A DNA stretch of 15,679 bases from Candidatus Binatota bacterium (GTDB taxonomy: Bacteria; Desulfobacterota; Binatia; Bin18). The position numbers and the translations under genes were made by a program. The notes beneath the pieces were generated by a model. It worked only from the letters and a program-made list of their open reading frames with translations. It ran no database searches and was not told the origin of the DNA. The stretch lies in NCBI GenBank assembly GCA_011523315.1, contig WTHE01000165.1, positions 1-15,679 of the forward strand. Reading direction: 5' to 3'. Shown here in pieces: positions 1 to 7,412 of the stretch. How positions within the stretch are numbered: the first letter of the stretch is position 1; each line of letters opens with the position of its first letter.

Positions 1-722
1 CCATGAACCGGCCCGAGAAGCGCAACGCCATGAACAGCGCTCTACTCGACGGTCTGGTCCAGAATTTCACGACGCTCGAAACCAACACCGCTGTGCGGGC
101 CATCGTCATCCGGGGCGAGGGCAAGGCGTTCTGCGCCGGGCTCGACCTGCGCGAACTCAGCGCCCGCCAGCAGGGCGCCGACGCCGAAATGGGCGTGGTC
201 GAAATCCTGCAGATGATCGAGGGCTCGCGTCACCCGACCATCGCCATGGTCCAGGGCGACGCCCTGGCCGGCGGCTGCGAGCTGGCCCTGCACTGCGACC
301 TGCGGGTCGTGTCAGACCGGGCCCGCTTCGGCATGCCGCTGGCCCGGCTGGGTCTGGTCATCCCCTTCCCGCTGTGTCAAAAGCTGGTCGAGATTGTCGG
401 CCCGGCTTTCACCAAACAGATCCTGCTCAGCGGCCAGCCGGTCGAGGCCGCCCGCGCCTACGATATGGGCATGGTGCATCAGCTGGTCCCGGCCGCCGAA
501 CTCGAACAGGCGACCTATGACCTGGCCCGGACGATTGCCCAGAACGCGCCGCTGTCCCTGTCGGGCATGAAAACCACCATCCACCGGGCGATCTCGCTGC
601 GTAAAACGATTGAATATCAAGACTTGCAGGACATGGTGACCACGGCCCGGACCAGCCAGGACGCCAAAGAGGGCGTCAAAGCCATGCTGGAGAAGCGCAG
701 GCCGCAGTTCCAGGGAGTATAA
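1..722 (+). CDS. Enoyl-CoA hydratase/isomerase family protein (5' partial)
   Basis: Crotonase-fold acyl-CoA enzyme, expected to act in the cytoplasm on a CoA thioester. The visible part is 239 residues from the ATG at 3. The family's N-terminal NRPEKRNAMN block sits at the very edge, so roughly 10-20 residues and the true start are probably upstream of the window. The oxyanion-hole segment FCAGLDL (about residues 43-49) and the second one, GDALAGGCELALHCD (85-99), are intact, and Glu93 matches the first catalytic Glu of classical hydratases. The position of the second catalytic Glu (usually QPE) reads MPL here, with Leu113. Simple 2-enoyl-CoA hydration is therefore doubtful and an isomerase, lyase or hydrolase role is possible. 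The stop is followed after 10 bases by the next gene, so it leads a same-strand run. The family is clear; the substrate is unknown. Confidence 0.9.
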   Translation, partial: MNRPEKRNAMNSALLDGLVQNFTTLETNTAVRAIVIRGEGKAFCAGLDLRELSARQQGADAEMGVVEILQMIEGSRHPTIAMVQGDALAGGCELALHCDLRVVSDRARFGMPLARLGLVIPFPLCQKLVEIVGPAFTKQILLSGQPVEAARAYDMGMVHQLVPAAELEQATYDLARTIAQNAPLSLSGMKTTIHRAISLRKTIEYQDLQDMVTTARTSQDAKEGVKAMLEKRRPQFQGV

Positions 723-732
723 CGGAGGGCTG

Positions 733-1146
733 GTGGGGCTGCTCAGTCTGGTCTTCGCTGTTGGCGGCACGCTGTTAGGTCTGGGGGGCGTCGCGCTCTT
801 CGTGTCCGCCGCCTACTACCTCAGACGGCGAGGCGAGGCGTCGCCGGTGTCCCTGACGCCCCCGAAACGTCTGGTCGTCTCCGGCCCCTACGCCCATGTC
901 CAGCACCCCATGCTGCTGGGCGTCTTGTGCCTCGGGCTCGGCGCGGCGGGCGGGCTGCGCTGTGTCGGCCTGGGTCTGGCGAGTGTGGGCTTCGCTCTGG
1001 TGGCGCACGTATTTGTCATCCTCAGGGAAGAGCCGGCGCTGAGACAACGCTTTGGCGAAGACTACGCAGCCTACCAGGCGGCCACGCCGCGCTGGTTTCC
1101 TTGCTCCCTGGCCCGGTCCGGGATATGTCTATCGCCACGACGCTGA
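733..1146 (+). CDS. Small membrane methyltransferase, isoprenylcysteine/phospholipid N-methyltransferase type
   Basis: A 137-residue integral membrane protein beginning at GTG 733, with a GGAGGG ribosome-binding site at 724-729. Hydrophobic stretches lie at about residues 3-30, 58-75 and 77-97. The signature typical of the ICMT/PEMT-like methyltransferases is visible: GPYAHVQHPMLLG (about 51-63) followed by EEPALRQRFGEDYAAY and a Pro-Arg (about 99-119). In this fold the conserved His and the Glu-Glu line the S-adenosylmethionine pocket. The protein is shorter than most relatives (about 150-220 residues). Its substrate cannot be read from sequence; a lipid or other hydrophobic carboxylate or amine is the usual guess. 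It lies 10 bases after the hydratase gene and 13 bases before the first LLM oxidoreductase, consistent with one transcript. Confidence 0.75.
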   Translation: MGLLSLVFAVGGTLLGLGGVALFVSAAYYLRRRGEASPVSLTPPKRLVVSGPYAHVQHPMLLGVLCLGLGAAGGLRCVGLGLASVGFALVAHVFVILREEPALRQRFGEDYAAYQAATPRWFPCSLARSGICLSPRR

Positions 1147-1159
1147 AGGAGGGTGTGCA

Positions 1160-2041
1160 ATGCGCTTTGGAGTCCACTTGGTTGCGGCCGGCCACATGAT
1201 TGAAGGCGAAAAAATTGCCCGGGTGGCGACCCACGCCGAACAGCTCGGCTTTGACTCCCTGTGGGTCAGCGATCATATCGTGTTCCCAAGCCAGCTCACC
1301 TCAGCCTACCCGTATTCCCCCGACGGCAAGTTGCCGCTCGACCCGTCCAATCCGCTGCTCGAACCGTTCACGGTCCTGAGCTACGCCGCAGCGGTCACCA
1401 AGACGGTCAAGCTCGGCACCAGCGTGATCATCGTGCCGTACCGCGACCCGCTGGTCAGCGCCAAGATCATTGCTTCGCTCGACGTGTTGTCCGGCGGACG
1501 GTTCATCTTTGGGGTGGGGGTGGGCTGGCTGGAAGAAGAGTTCCGCGCCCTGCGTCTCGACATGCGCAACCGGGCCGCTCAGACCCGCGAAGCCCTGCTG
1601 GCCATGCAAGCCTGCTGGACCCAGGACGACCCGGAATTTCACGGCGAGTTCTACGATTTTGCGGGCATCAAGTTCGCCCCCAAACCGCGCCAGACGCCCC
1701 ATCCACCGATCTGGTTTGGCGGCAACTCCAGGCCCGCCCTCAGACGGGCGGTCGAACTCGGCAGCGGCTGGCACGCGGTGTGGGAAACCCCGGAGGAAGT
1801 GGCGCGCAAGGCAACGCTGCTGCGTGAGCTGTGCGACCGGGCGGGCAAAAGCTTTGACGATTTCGCCATCACCATCAACGTCAACCACAAGGTCCCGCTG
1901 ACCGTCGAGAATGTCAGGAAGTACGAAGACGCGGGCGTCAGCATGATGTTCATGCCGCGCTCGTTTCAGGCCGATGTCGATGGCGTCATCCAGAATATGG
2001 AGACGTTTGCCAAAGAGGTGAAGGAACCCTCGGAACGCTAG
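1160..2041 (+). CDS. LLM class oxidoreductase, probably F420-dependent
   Basis: A 293-residue luciferase-like TIM-barrel oxidoreductase. An open frame extends upstream to 1052, but ATG 1160 is chosen because the protein then begins with the family's MRFGVHL strand and has an AAGGAGGG ribosome-binding site at 1146-1153. Visible family landmarks are GFDSLWVSDHIVFP near residues 32-45, VKLGTSVIIVPYRDPL (about 83-98), and the cofactor-binding LSGGRFIFGVGVGWLEEEF (about 110-128), followed by PPIWFGGNS (about 187-195). This pattern resembles the actinobacterial-type F420-dependent LLM subgroup (TIGR03619-like) more than FMN monooxygenases. The cofactor assignment is by resemblance only; no F420 biosynthesis gene is in the window. 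Substrate unknown. It is followed 41 bases later by a second, quite different LLM enzyme. Confidence 0.85.
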   Translation: MRFGVHLVAAGHMIEGEKIARVATHAEQLGFDSLWVSDHIVFPSQLTSAYPYSPDGKLPLDPSNPLLEPFTVLSYAAAVTKTVKLGTSVIIVPYRDPLVSAKIIASLDVLSGGRFIFGVGVGWLEEEFRALRLDMRNRAAQTREALLAMQACWTQDDPEFHGEFYDFAGIKFAPKPRQTPHPPIWFGGNSRPALRRAVELGSGWHAVWETPEEVARKATLLRELCDRAGKSFDDFAITINVNHKVPLTVENVRKYEDAGVSMMFMPRSFQADVDGVIQNMETFAKEVKEPSER

Positions 2042-2082
2042 GGGCAGCGCCATGAACCGCTCACAACACAGGCGGCCGGCGC

Positions 2083-3222
2083 ATGGCTGAGCGCCATCTC
2101 GAACTCGGCCTGTTCGCGCCGACCGTGGGCAGTATGCCGCCGGCCGGAAAACCGGGCGCGTTTCTGCTGTCGCACGCCGAGCAGCGCACCGAGCCGACCT
2201 TCGACTATAATCTGCGCCTGGCCCGGATGCTGGACCGGGCCGGCCTGGAACTCTTTTTCATGGCCCAGCGGGGCGGCAAGGGCTTTGGGCCGTCACGCTT
2301 CTGGGGCACCTCGCTGGATTCGTTCACCACGGCGTCGGCCCTGGCCATGGCGACCGAGCAGCTCCAGCTGGTCTCAACCGTGCACACCGCCTTTTTCCAT
2401 CCCGGTCTGGTGGCCCGCATCGGAGCGACTCTGGACCAGATCAGCCACGGCCGCTGGCGCCTCAACATTGTCAGCGGCTGGGCCGAAAACGACTTTCGGA
2501 TGCTCGATATTCCGCTGATCGAGCACGACGCCCGCTACCGGCGCTCGGCCGAGTTTGTCGAGGTGCTGGGCAAGTTCTGGACCGAGGACTGGTTTGATTA
2601 CGCGGGCGAGTACTACACCATCAGGCAGGGCACCTGCGCCCCCAAGCCGGCGTCGCCGCCCCTGCTGTACAACGCCGGCAGCTCGGCTGCGGGCAGAGAG
2701 TTTGCCGCCCGTTATTGCGACTGGTTCTTCACCGCCGCCCTCACCCCCGAAGCGGTCAAGGAGGAGATTGCCGACGTGCAGGCCCGGGCGGCCACCTACG
2801 GCCGCCGGCTGCGCATTGTCACCTATGCGCTGACGATGTGCCGGGAGACCGAGGCTGCGGCCAAACAGGAGATGGAGGACATCCTGGCCCAGGGCGACTA
2901 TGACGCCGCCAGGGAGTTTCTGGAGGGCATCAGCGGCCAAACCCTGGGGACGACAAAATCCGTCCTGGGCGAAGGCAGGGCGCTTGACGACATGCTGAAG
3001 AGCCTGGTGCTCGGCGTCGGCAGCAGCAAACTCATCGGTCCGCCCGAAAAAGTCGCCCACGATATCGCCCGTCTGCACGAGGCGGGGGTTGATGCGATTG
3101 GCTTGACCTTCCGCCATACGGAAGAAGAGCTGGCCGATTTCATCCAACGGGTCGTCCCCCTGCTGGAACAACACGGCGTGCGCCGCCCACGCCAGACACC
3201 AGCCGCGCGGGTGGCGGATTAG
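2083..3222 (+). CDS. LLM class flavin-dependent monooxygenase (SsuD/RutA/SfnG-like)
   Basis: A 379-residue luciferase-family protein beginning at ATG 2083 with only a weak upstream ribosome-binding site. It belongs to the flavin-dependent monooxygenase branch that includes alkanesulfonate, pyrimidine and dimethylsulfone oxygenases. It has LELGLFAPT at the N-terminus, STVHTAFFHPGLVARIGATLDQIS near residue 105-128, the FMN-phosphate region GRWRLNIVSGW (about 130-140) and YAGEYYTI (about 172-179). Such enzymes use reduced FMN from a separate reductase, which is not in this window. The substrate cannot be assigned; C-S or C-N bond cleavage is the family norm. Its TAG overlaps the ribosome-binding site of the Uma2 gene, so the two are very likely co-transcribed. 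Confidence 0.85.
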   Translation: MAERHLELGLFAPTVGSMPPAGKPGAFLLSHAEQRTEPTFDYNLRLARMLDRAGLELFFMAQRGGKGFGPSRFWGTSLDSFTTASALAMATEQLQLVSTVHTAFFHPGLVARIGATLDQISHGRWRLNIVSGWAENDFRMLDIPLIEHDARYRRSAEFVEVLGKFWTEDWFDYAGEYYTIRQGTCAPKPASPPLLYNAGSSAAGREFAARYCDWFFTAALTPEAVKEEIADVQARAATYGRRLRIVTYALTMCRETEAAAKQEMEDILAQGDYDAAREFLEGISGQTLGTTKSVLGEGRALDDMLKSLVLGVGSSKLIGPPEKVAHDIARLHEAGVDAIGLTFRHTEEELADFIQRVVPLLEQHGVRRPRQTPAARVAD

Positions 3223-3231
3223 GAGGAGGCC

Positions 3232-3789
3232 ATGGCCGTCCCAGCCCAGCAGGCCCTCATGACCGCCGAAGAGCTGTTCGAGCTGCCCAACGACGACTAC
3301 AAGTATGAACTCGTCGCAGGAGAGCTGATTCGTATGGCCCCGACTGGTGGAGAACACGGCGTTTTGACGGTCCGTATCGGTCGTATACTTGACGAATACG
3401 TTGAGGCGCACGACCTGGGCATCTGCAGCAGCGCGGAAACGGGCTTTATCCTGCAACGCAACCCCGACATCGTTCGCGCCCCGGACGCCGCCTTTATTGC
3501 CAAGGCGCGCATTCCCGAGACCGGCATTCCCACAGCCTACTGGCCGTTTGCGCCGGACTTGGCGGTCGAGGTCACCTCTCCTTCGGACCGCTTCACCGCC
3601 GTACAAACCAAAATCAGCGAGTATTTCTCGGCCGGAACGCGGCTGGTGTGGGTCGTCGAACCCGCAACGCGGACGGTCTACGTCTATCGCTCGGCGCACG
3701 ACGTGCGGGCGCTCGGCGAAGACGCTGAACTGACCGGGGAGGACGTATTGCCCGGTTTTCGGTGTGCGGTGAGACGGCTGTTTCCGTAA
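3232..3789 (+). CDS. Uma2 family (DUF820) PD-(D/E)XK endonuclease-like protein
   Basis: A 185-residue protein starting at ATG 3232 with a strong AGGAGGAGG ribosome-binding site (3221-3229) that overlaps the preceding stop codon. The Uma2/DUF820 pattern is clear: N-terminal TAEELFELPNDDYKYELVAGEL, Asp85 in RAPDAAF, Glu113 in LAVEVTSPSDR and Lys127 in QTKISEYFSAG, then LVWVVEPATRTVYVY. Asp85, Glu113 and Lys127 would form the PD-(D/E)XK metal site with a displaced lysine. Uma2 proteins often occur in many copies per genome and their biological role is not well established; nuclease activity is inferred from the fold. It ends the rightward gene run and faces the PIN toxin gene convergently. Domain assignment is secure, function is not. 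Confidence 0.9.
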   Translation: MAVPAQQALMTAEELFELPNDDYKYELVAGELIRMAPTGGEHGVLTVRIGRILDEYVEAHDLGICSSAETGFILQRNPDIVRAPDAAFIAKARIPETGIPTAYWPFAPDLAVEVTSPSDRFTAVQTKISEYFSAGTRLVWVVEPATRTVYVYRSAHDVRALGEDAELTGEDVLPGFRCAVRRLFP

Positions 3790-3833
3790 GTCTTGTCGCA
3801 GAGCGGCACGGGCGGCGTGTACCGGATTCCAGC

Positions 3834-3851
3834 CACGTTTCCCGCAACGTG
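3834..3851. terminator. Hairpin between convergent genes, possible bidirectional terminator
   Basis: CACGTT and AACGTG form six perfect base pairs around a 6-base loop (TCCCGC), with two more CC/GG pairs possible outside a one-base bulge. It sits in the 73-base gap between the convergent Uma2 and PIN genes. No strong T-run follows on either strand, so intrinsic termination is only plausible. Confidence 0.3.
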
Positions 3852-3862
3852 TGGACAATCGT

Positions 3863-4327
3863 TTAGGGCACCAGGGCTGCCAATACCTCTTCCGGCGACC
3901 GGTCTGGTGATGCAAACGGGTTAAGCACCCGAACAGCGCCAAACTCGTGACCGTGTTGCAGGTCTTCGGTCAGGAGCACCTTGCATTCACAGGTCTGCGC
4001 CGCAGCGATAATGAGCGCGTCCCACCACGATACCAAATGCTGGCCCTGCACGAGCCAAGCCCGTTCCAGGAGGGCAAGGTCAATCGAAACCGGCTGCCAG
4101 GAGGTGAGACTGCGGACGATCTGTTGAGCGTCCGTGACAGGCATAGCCGGCCTCAGCTTGCGCGTGAGCGTCGAGTAGAGTTCTTGCAGGACCTGAAAGC
4201 TCAGCCGTCCCGTCCGCGAGCGCCAGGCGAACCTGAACCAGTCGTCAGCGCGTGATTGCTTGTCAGGCTGTCTGGTGTCGTAGCGGTAGACGAGGACGTT
4301 GGTATCAACGAAGACTCGGGCGGTCAT
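3863..4327 (-). CDS. PIN-domain ribonuclease toxin (VapC-like)
   Basis: A 154-residue PIN-domain protein, probably the toxin of a type II toxin-antitoxin pair, expected to cleave RNA with Mg2+/Mn2+. The four acidic residues of the PIN site are visible: Asp8 in FVDTNVLVY, Glu49 in LQELYSTL, Asp103 in SWWDALIIAAA and Asp122 in LLTEDLQHG. The start at 4327 is supported by a good GGAGGA ribosome-binding site just upstream (4333-4338 on the plus strand). The start codon lies inside the 3' end of the antitoxin gene (23-base overlap), the usual arrangement for translational coupling. The length is normal for the family and nothing looks broken. The RNA target is unknown. Confidence 0.9.
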   Translation of the reverse strand: MTARVFVDTNVLVYRYDTRQPDKQSRADDWFRFAWRSRTGRLSFQVLQELYSTLTRKLRPAMPVTDAQQIVRSLTSWQPVSIDLALLERAWLVQGQHLVSWWDALIIAAAQTCECKVLLTEDLQHGHEFGAVRVLNPFASPDRSPEEVLAALVP

Positions 4328-4547
4328 ACAATTCCTCCCGTGTCGGCTTGCGCCCGTCGACCCACTCCATCTTGCGGGGCTTGATCGCCAAAGCGCGCCT
4401 CATGGCGACCTCGTACTCGTCCTCCTGGCGTTGCATCCCTTCAAGCAACTCGGCCAGCCATTTGGACACGCTGCGTTCGTTCTCCGCAGCCTTGACGCGC
4501 AGCCAGCGGGCGACCTCCTCGGGCAGGGTAATGGTGATATTCTTCAT
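4305..4547 (-). CDS. Ribbon-helix-helix antitoxin
   Basis: An 80-residue protein. ATG 4547 is preferred over the upstream in-frame ATG at 4568 because the protein then starts directly with the RHH beta-strand (MKNITITLPEEV). A helix follows (ARWLRVKAAENERS) and then SVSKWLAELLEG, the usual MetJ/Arc/CopG-like DNA-binding unit at residues 2-36. The C-terminal half is charged and probably the toxin-neutralising tail. The 3' end overlaps the PIN toxin gene by 23 bases, so the pair reads as antitoxin first, toxin second. RHH antitoxins normally repress their own promoter, and a small inverted repeat lies 19 bases upstream of the start. The pair is separated from the upstream operon by 121 bases and may have its own promoter. 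Confidence 0.85.
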   Translation of the reverse strand: MKNITITLPEEVARWLRVKAAENERSVSKWLAELLEGMQRQEDEYEVAMRRALAIKPRKMEWVDGRKPTREELYDRPSLR

Positions 4548-4565
4548 GGCACAGAAATAGTGAAG

Positions 4566-4578
4566 CACGAAAATCGTG
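4566..4578. repeat. Inverted repeat upstream of the antitoxin, possible operator
   Basis: CACGA-AAA-TCGTG, two perfect 5-base arms around 3 bases, 19 bases upstream of the antitoxin start. RHH proteins bind short palindromes in this position, so it is a candidate autoregulatory operator. A repeat this short can also arise by chance. Confidence 0.25.
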
Positions 4579-4668
4579 TCAATGATAAAGAGCGACCGGC
4601 GAAAACCGTCAAGACGTGGATTCCCGAGACCGAGATTGCCAAAATCTCCTGGCCGGTGATGTAGCTCT

Positions 4669-5613
4669 CTAAGACGGCGCGGCCAGCTTTCTCGTTCCTA
4701 CCACCTCGATAGGAGTTCCATCCTGATCGAAGCCCGCTGGTGGGTCTTCGCTGTATTGAGACCAGCGAAGCTCGTACTGGGAGCGGTCCATCAGCGTGAT
4801 GTCGTCAGTCTCGCCGTCTGCCCCATCGTCGAGACCGATTCCGAAGGTGACGCCGCCCAGGTTGGTAAGAATGTAGCGATTATGGAGTTTCTCGCCGCCC
4901 GGTTTCTGGTTCAGTCTGCGTATCAAAACTCGCATTCCCTCCGGGACACATCGACGAAGCCTCGTCTCGCACTCTCCTCGAAAGAACTCCTCCGTCCCTG
5001 TCCCTTCAGCTGCCGTGTGCACCTCGATGCGCTTCGGTGTACCACCTGGACGCTGACGAACCATTCGCTCCAGAAATGCCTCGAACGGGCGCCGGAAACG
5101 TGAACGCTCGGGGCCGAAGTTCGGATCGACGAAGATTACGTCCGAGCTGCATCGGAGCAATGGAGCCACAGCGTCTGCCATCGCTTCCGCGTTCCTCGCG
5201 ACCAAGCGGCCACGGCTCACTTCCCAGCGCGCAGCGGAGTCCTCATCCATACCGCTTTCCGTCAGCACGTGAGCATGGTTCTTCGGATTGGTTCGGGCAA
5301 CAATAGCGTGAAAAGGGCGCCTCTCGTGTTCTCGCTCGGCGTTCTCAAGCCAACTCGCTGAATCGGCCTCCCAGTGGATATTACTCCGCTGAGCCATTCT
5401 CTCGGATAGGCGATTCAGCAGCTCTTCGAGACGCTTTCGAGCAAAGTCATCGGTGTCGGCAAAGGCGTTCCACACGAGACGTTTCCAACGCTTTGGATAG
5501 CGCGAGACGACCCTTCCCTGACCAAGTCCGAAGCTCCGCATGAAATAGCGATAATCGCGCCTGTCGGTCCAAGTCGCTACCAGTTCAGGTTCCAAGGCGT
5601 ACTCGTAGATCAT
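4669..5613 (-). CDS. Unassigned protein with PLD-like LHNRY motif; partner of the upstream ATPase
   Basis: A 314-residue soluble protein that I do not recognise as a named family. The N-terminal part (MIYEYALEPEL, then a charged helical region to about residue 95) has no motif I can place. The second half looks alpha/beta: DVIFVDPNFG (158-167), KRIEVHTAAEG (194-204) and, most telling, EKLHNRYILTNLGG (241-254). That His-x-Arg followed by a hydrophobic strand and glycines resembles the single HxK/HxR motif of phospholipase-D-like nucleases; His244 and Arg246 would be the key residues. The start at 5613 is 2 bases after the ATPase stop (TAAGGATG), implying strict translational coupling. I infer an effector, perhaps a nuclease, controlled by the ATPase. 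The PLD link is by motif only; a pure structural partner is an alternative. Confidence 0.7.
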   Translation of the reverse strand: MIYEYALEPELVATWTDRRDYRYFMRSFGLGQGRVVSRYPKRWKRLVWNAFADTDDFARKRLEELLNRLSERMAQRSNIHWEADSASWLENAEREHERRPFHAIVARTNPKNHAHVLTESGMDEDSAARWEVSRGRLVARNAEAMADAVAPLLRCSSDVIFVDPNFGPERSRFRRPFEAFLERMVRQRPGGTPKRIEVHTAAEGTGTEEFFRGECETRLRRCVPEGMRVLIRRLNQKPGGEKLHNRYILTNLGGVTFGIGLDDGADGETDDITLMDRSQYELRWSQYSEDPPAGFDQDGTPIEVVGTRKLAAPS

Positions 5614-5615
5614 CC

Positions 5616-7394
5616 TTAGAAGAGTTCCTCCGCACGCTCAGCGAAGAAGCCGTTAGGCCACATGCGCTCAAACTCGCCATCGGGCGTTATTGGGATATGG
5701 AGCACTTCCGTGCCGTCGCGTCCGGGCTCAACGTAGAGGACGGCGACCTGCTCCGGCCGGACGGCCGGAACGCCCTCTGGAAGCTCGCCATCGGTGGTTT
5801 CCCGTATGCGGCGCAAGATTCGCAAGATGAGGTGCTCGCTGTGGGTCTCAACGAGGAAGGTATTGCCACCATCGGCCAGAGCGGACTCAATGAGAACGTC
5901 CCCCAACTCGGTCTGAAGCGCCGGGTGAAGGTGAATCTCGGGCTGCTCGATGGCCAGAAGTTCGTCCTTGGACGCATAGGCCGAGACCAGAACCGGGAGC
6001 ACTTGGCTCACACCTATGCCGACATCACGGTGACTGACGGGGGTGCCGGTGCGCTTGTCGATGAGAATGAGGTCTTGAAGCGCCTCAGACCGTGCCTCAA
6101 TCATCTCGTCAGCCCAGCGCTCGGAGAGCGCCTCTTCATCGCTCACCGCGGCAACGAGTTCCTCAATCTCGGGTACCAGGTCGTCCTGATCGTCGGGATC
6201 GAGCTCGGCGATTTGCTCAACAACCTGAGCGGCCAGCGTCGCCAGTTCCTGGTGCTCGTCGTCTTGCAGTCTTCCGAGAAGTGAGGCCGCGACATCATGT
6301 AACGCCTTGTGGAGCTTGGCCGGAAGCTCCCTGGACACGGCCGCCGTTGGCAAGAGATCGCGCACGACAAGCTCGTACGGTGTCTTCAGACGGTTCGCAT
6401 CACCGAGCCACTCGTTTACGCGCCGTCGGACATCCTCGTGGGTTCGCACTACGTCCCAGGCATAACCGCCGCCGGCGAACCAGTTCGGATCGTGATGCTG
6501 GGAGAAGGCCAAATGCCTGGGCGGGTAGGACCGCAGCGGCCCAAGGTATCGAAGGCGCCGTATCTCTTCTTCGAGCGCCATGCCGAGTCCCCCCACCAGA
6601 TCGCGCAACGCCTTGGGCAAAAAGAGCCGAGCCGCACGCCCGAGATCCTCCTGACGGTGTCCACGACTCACCGCCACGAAGGTTTGCCCCTCCACTTCGC
6701 CGGTTTCGGACTCCTCTTCGATCCGAGGGAAGAGGCCGCGGCTCTTGGCCGTGATGTCGGGGACCAGTGCGTCGAGGACTTCGCCGAGGGCGACGAAGTC
6801 CTCCTCACGGATCTCTGGGGTGGTTGTCGCCAGCATCAGAATCCCTCGGAAGAGTTCGCGGAAGACTGGATGGCTGTGGTCGAGCCGATCCAGGCGCAGA
6901 ATACCGCCCGCCCGAGCGCTCATGGATAGCAGCGGAACGCCATCCACTTCCAGCGCAAAGCGCTCCATCCGTACAGCGCCTTCGCGGTCGATCTCGCGAA
7001 CCCGGTCCCCGAAGAGCGATAGCTGAGCGCTTGTCATCCCCTCCCCGATTGCCGTCTCCACCACGATCCGGTGCGCCGAGCGGAGAAGCTCCGCCGCACG
7101 CCCGGAGAGCTGCCGTGGATCGAGCTCAAATCCGAGCTCGACCTGTCGCTCTCGCTCACGCCGGTGTACGTACTGGCGAAATCCTCCGAGATCGATGGCT
7201 TCCCCGCCAATCTGAGTCCGCTGTGTATCAAGGTCTCCGGTTTCGATGGCGTGATGCGCGAGCGCCAGTGCGTGGAGTACGCTCGACTTCCCGGCGCTAT
7301 TGGCGCCGTAGATCAGAGTAATCGGGCGCAGCGGTACTCGCTGGCTGGCGGCAAAAGCCTTGAAGTTTGCGATACGGAGAGCGGTCAAAGCCAT
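5616..7394 (-). CDS. OLD-like ABC ATPase with DUF3696-type C-terminus
   Basis: A 592-residue AAA/ABC-type ATPase of the SMC/OLD-like branch. ATG 7394 is chosen; an adjacent in-frame GTG at 7397 is possible. Walker A is GANSAGKSS (30-38). The signature region is VGIGVSQVLPVL (458-469), replacing the usual LSGGQ. Walker B is LLAIEQPEIHLHP (479-491), and the switch-His segment is FLVETHSEHL (514-523). The end carries MWPNGFFAERAEELF, typical of DUF3696 proteins. An acidic stretch near 399-410 is notable. There is no TOPRIM nuclease domain, so it is not a GajA or complete OLD protein. It begins 18 bases after hsdS and ends 2 bases before the PLD-like gene. ATPases of this class act as sensors or gates for an attached effector in several phage-defence systems; that role here is inference. 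Confidence 0.88.
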   Translation of the reverse strand: MALTALRIANFKAFAASQRVPLRPITLIYGANSAGKSSVLHALALAHHAIETGDLDTQRTQIGGEAIDLGGFRQYVHRRERERQVELGFELDPRQLSGRAAELLRSAHRIVVETAIGEGMTSAQLSLFGDRVREIDREGAVRMERFALEVDGVPLLSMSARAGGILRLDRLDHSHPVFRELFRGILMLATTTPEIREEDFVALGEVLDALVPDITAKSRGLFPRIEEESETGEVEGQTFVAVSRGHRQEDLGRAARLFLPKALRDLVGGLGMALEEEIRRLRYLGPLRSYPPRHLAFSQHHDPNWFAGGGYAWDVVRTHEDVRRRVNEWLGDANRLKTPYELVVRDLLPTAAVSRELPAKLHKALHDVAASLLGRLQDDEHQELATLAAQVVEQIAELDPDDQDDLVPEIEELVAAVSDEEALSERWADEMIEARSEALQDLILIDKRTGTPVSHRDVGIGVSQVLPVLVSAYASKDELLAIEQPEIHLHPALQTELGDVLIESALADGGNTFLVETHSEHLILRILRRIRETTDGELPEGVPAVRPEQVAVLYVEPGRDGTEVLHIPITPDGEFERMWPNGFFAERAEELF

Positions 7395-7412
7395 CACAAA
7401 AACTCTACTCGG

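Noticed and set aside
2374..3942. A 522-codon open frame on the minus strand
   Set aside because: It is antisense to the second LLM gene and Uma2, both of which have clear family motifs. Its translation is low-complexity and has no recognisable domain; long antisense frames are common in high-GC DNA.
4569..4668. Possible short gene or repeat remnant in the gap after the PLD-like gene
   Set aside because: A plus-strand reading is open but only as the tail of a frame antisense to the antitoxin; no start, motif or repeat pattern supports it.
5616..7394. ATPase as GajA or full-length OLD nuclease
   Set aside because: No TOPRIM domain follows the ATPase motifs; the C-terminus is of the short DUF3696 type, and the neighbour is not a UvrD-like helicase.
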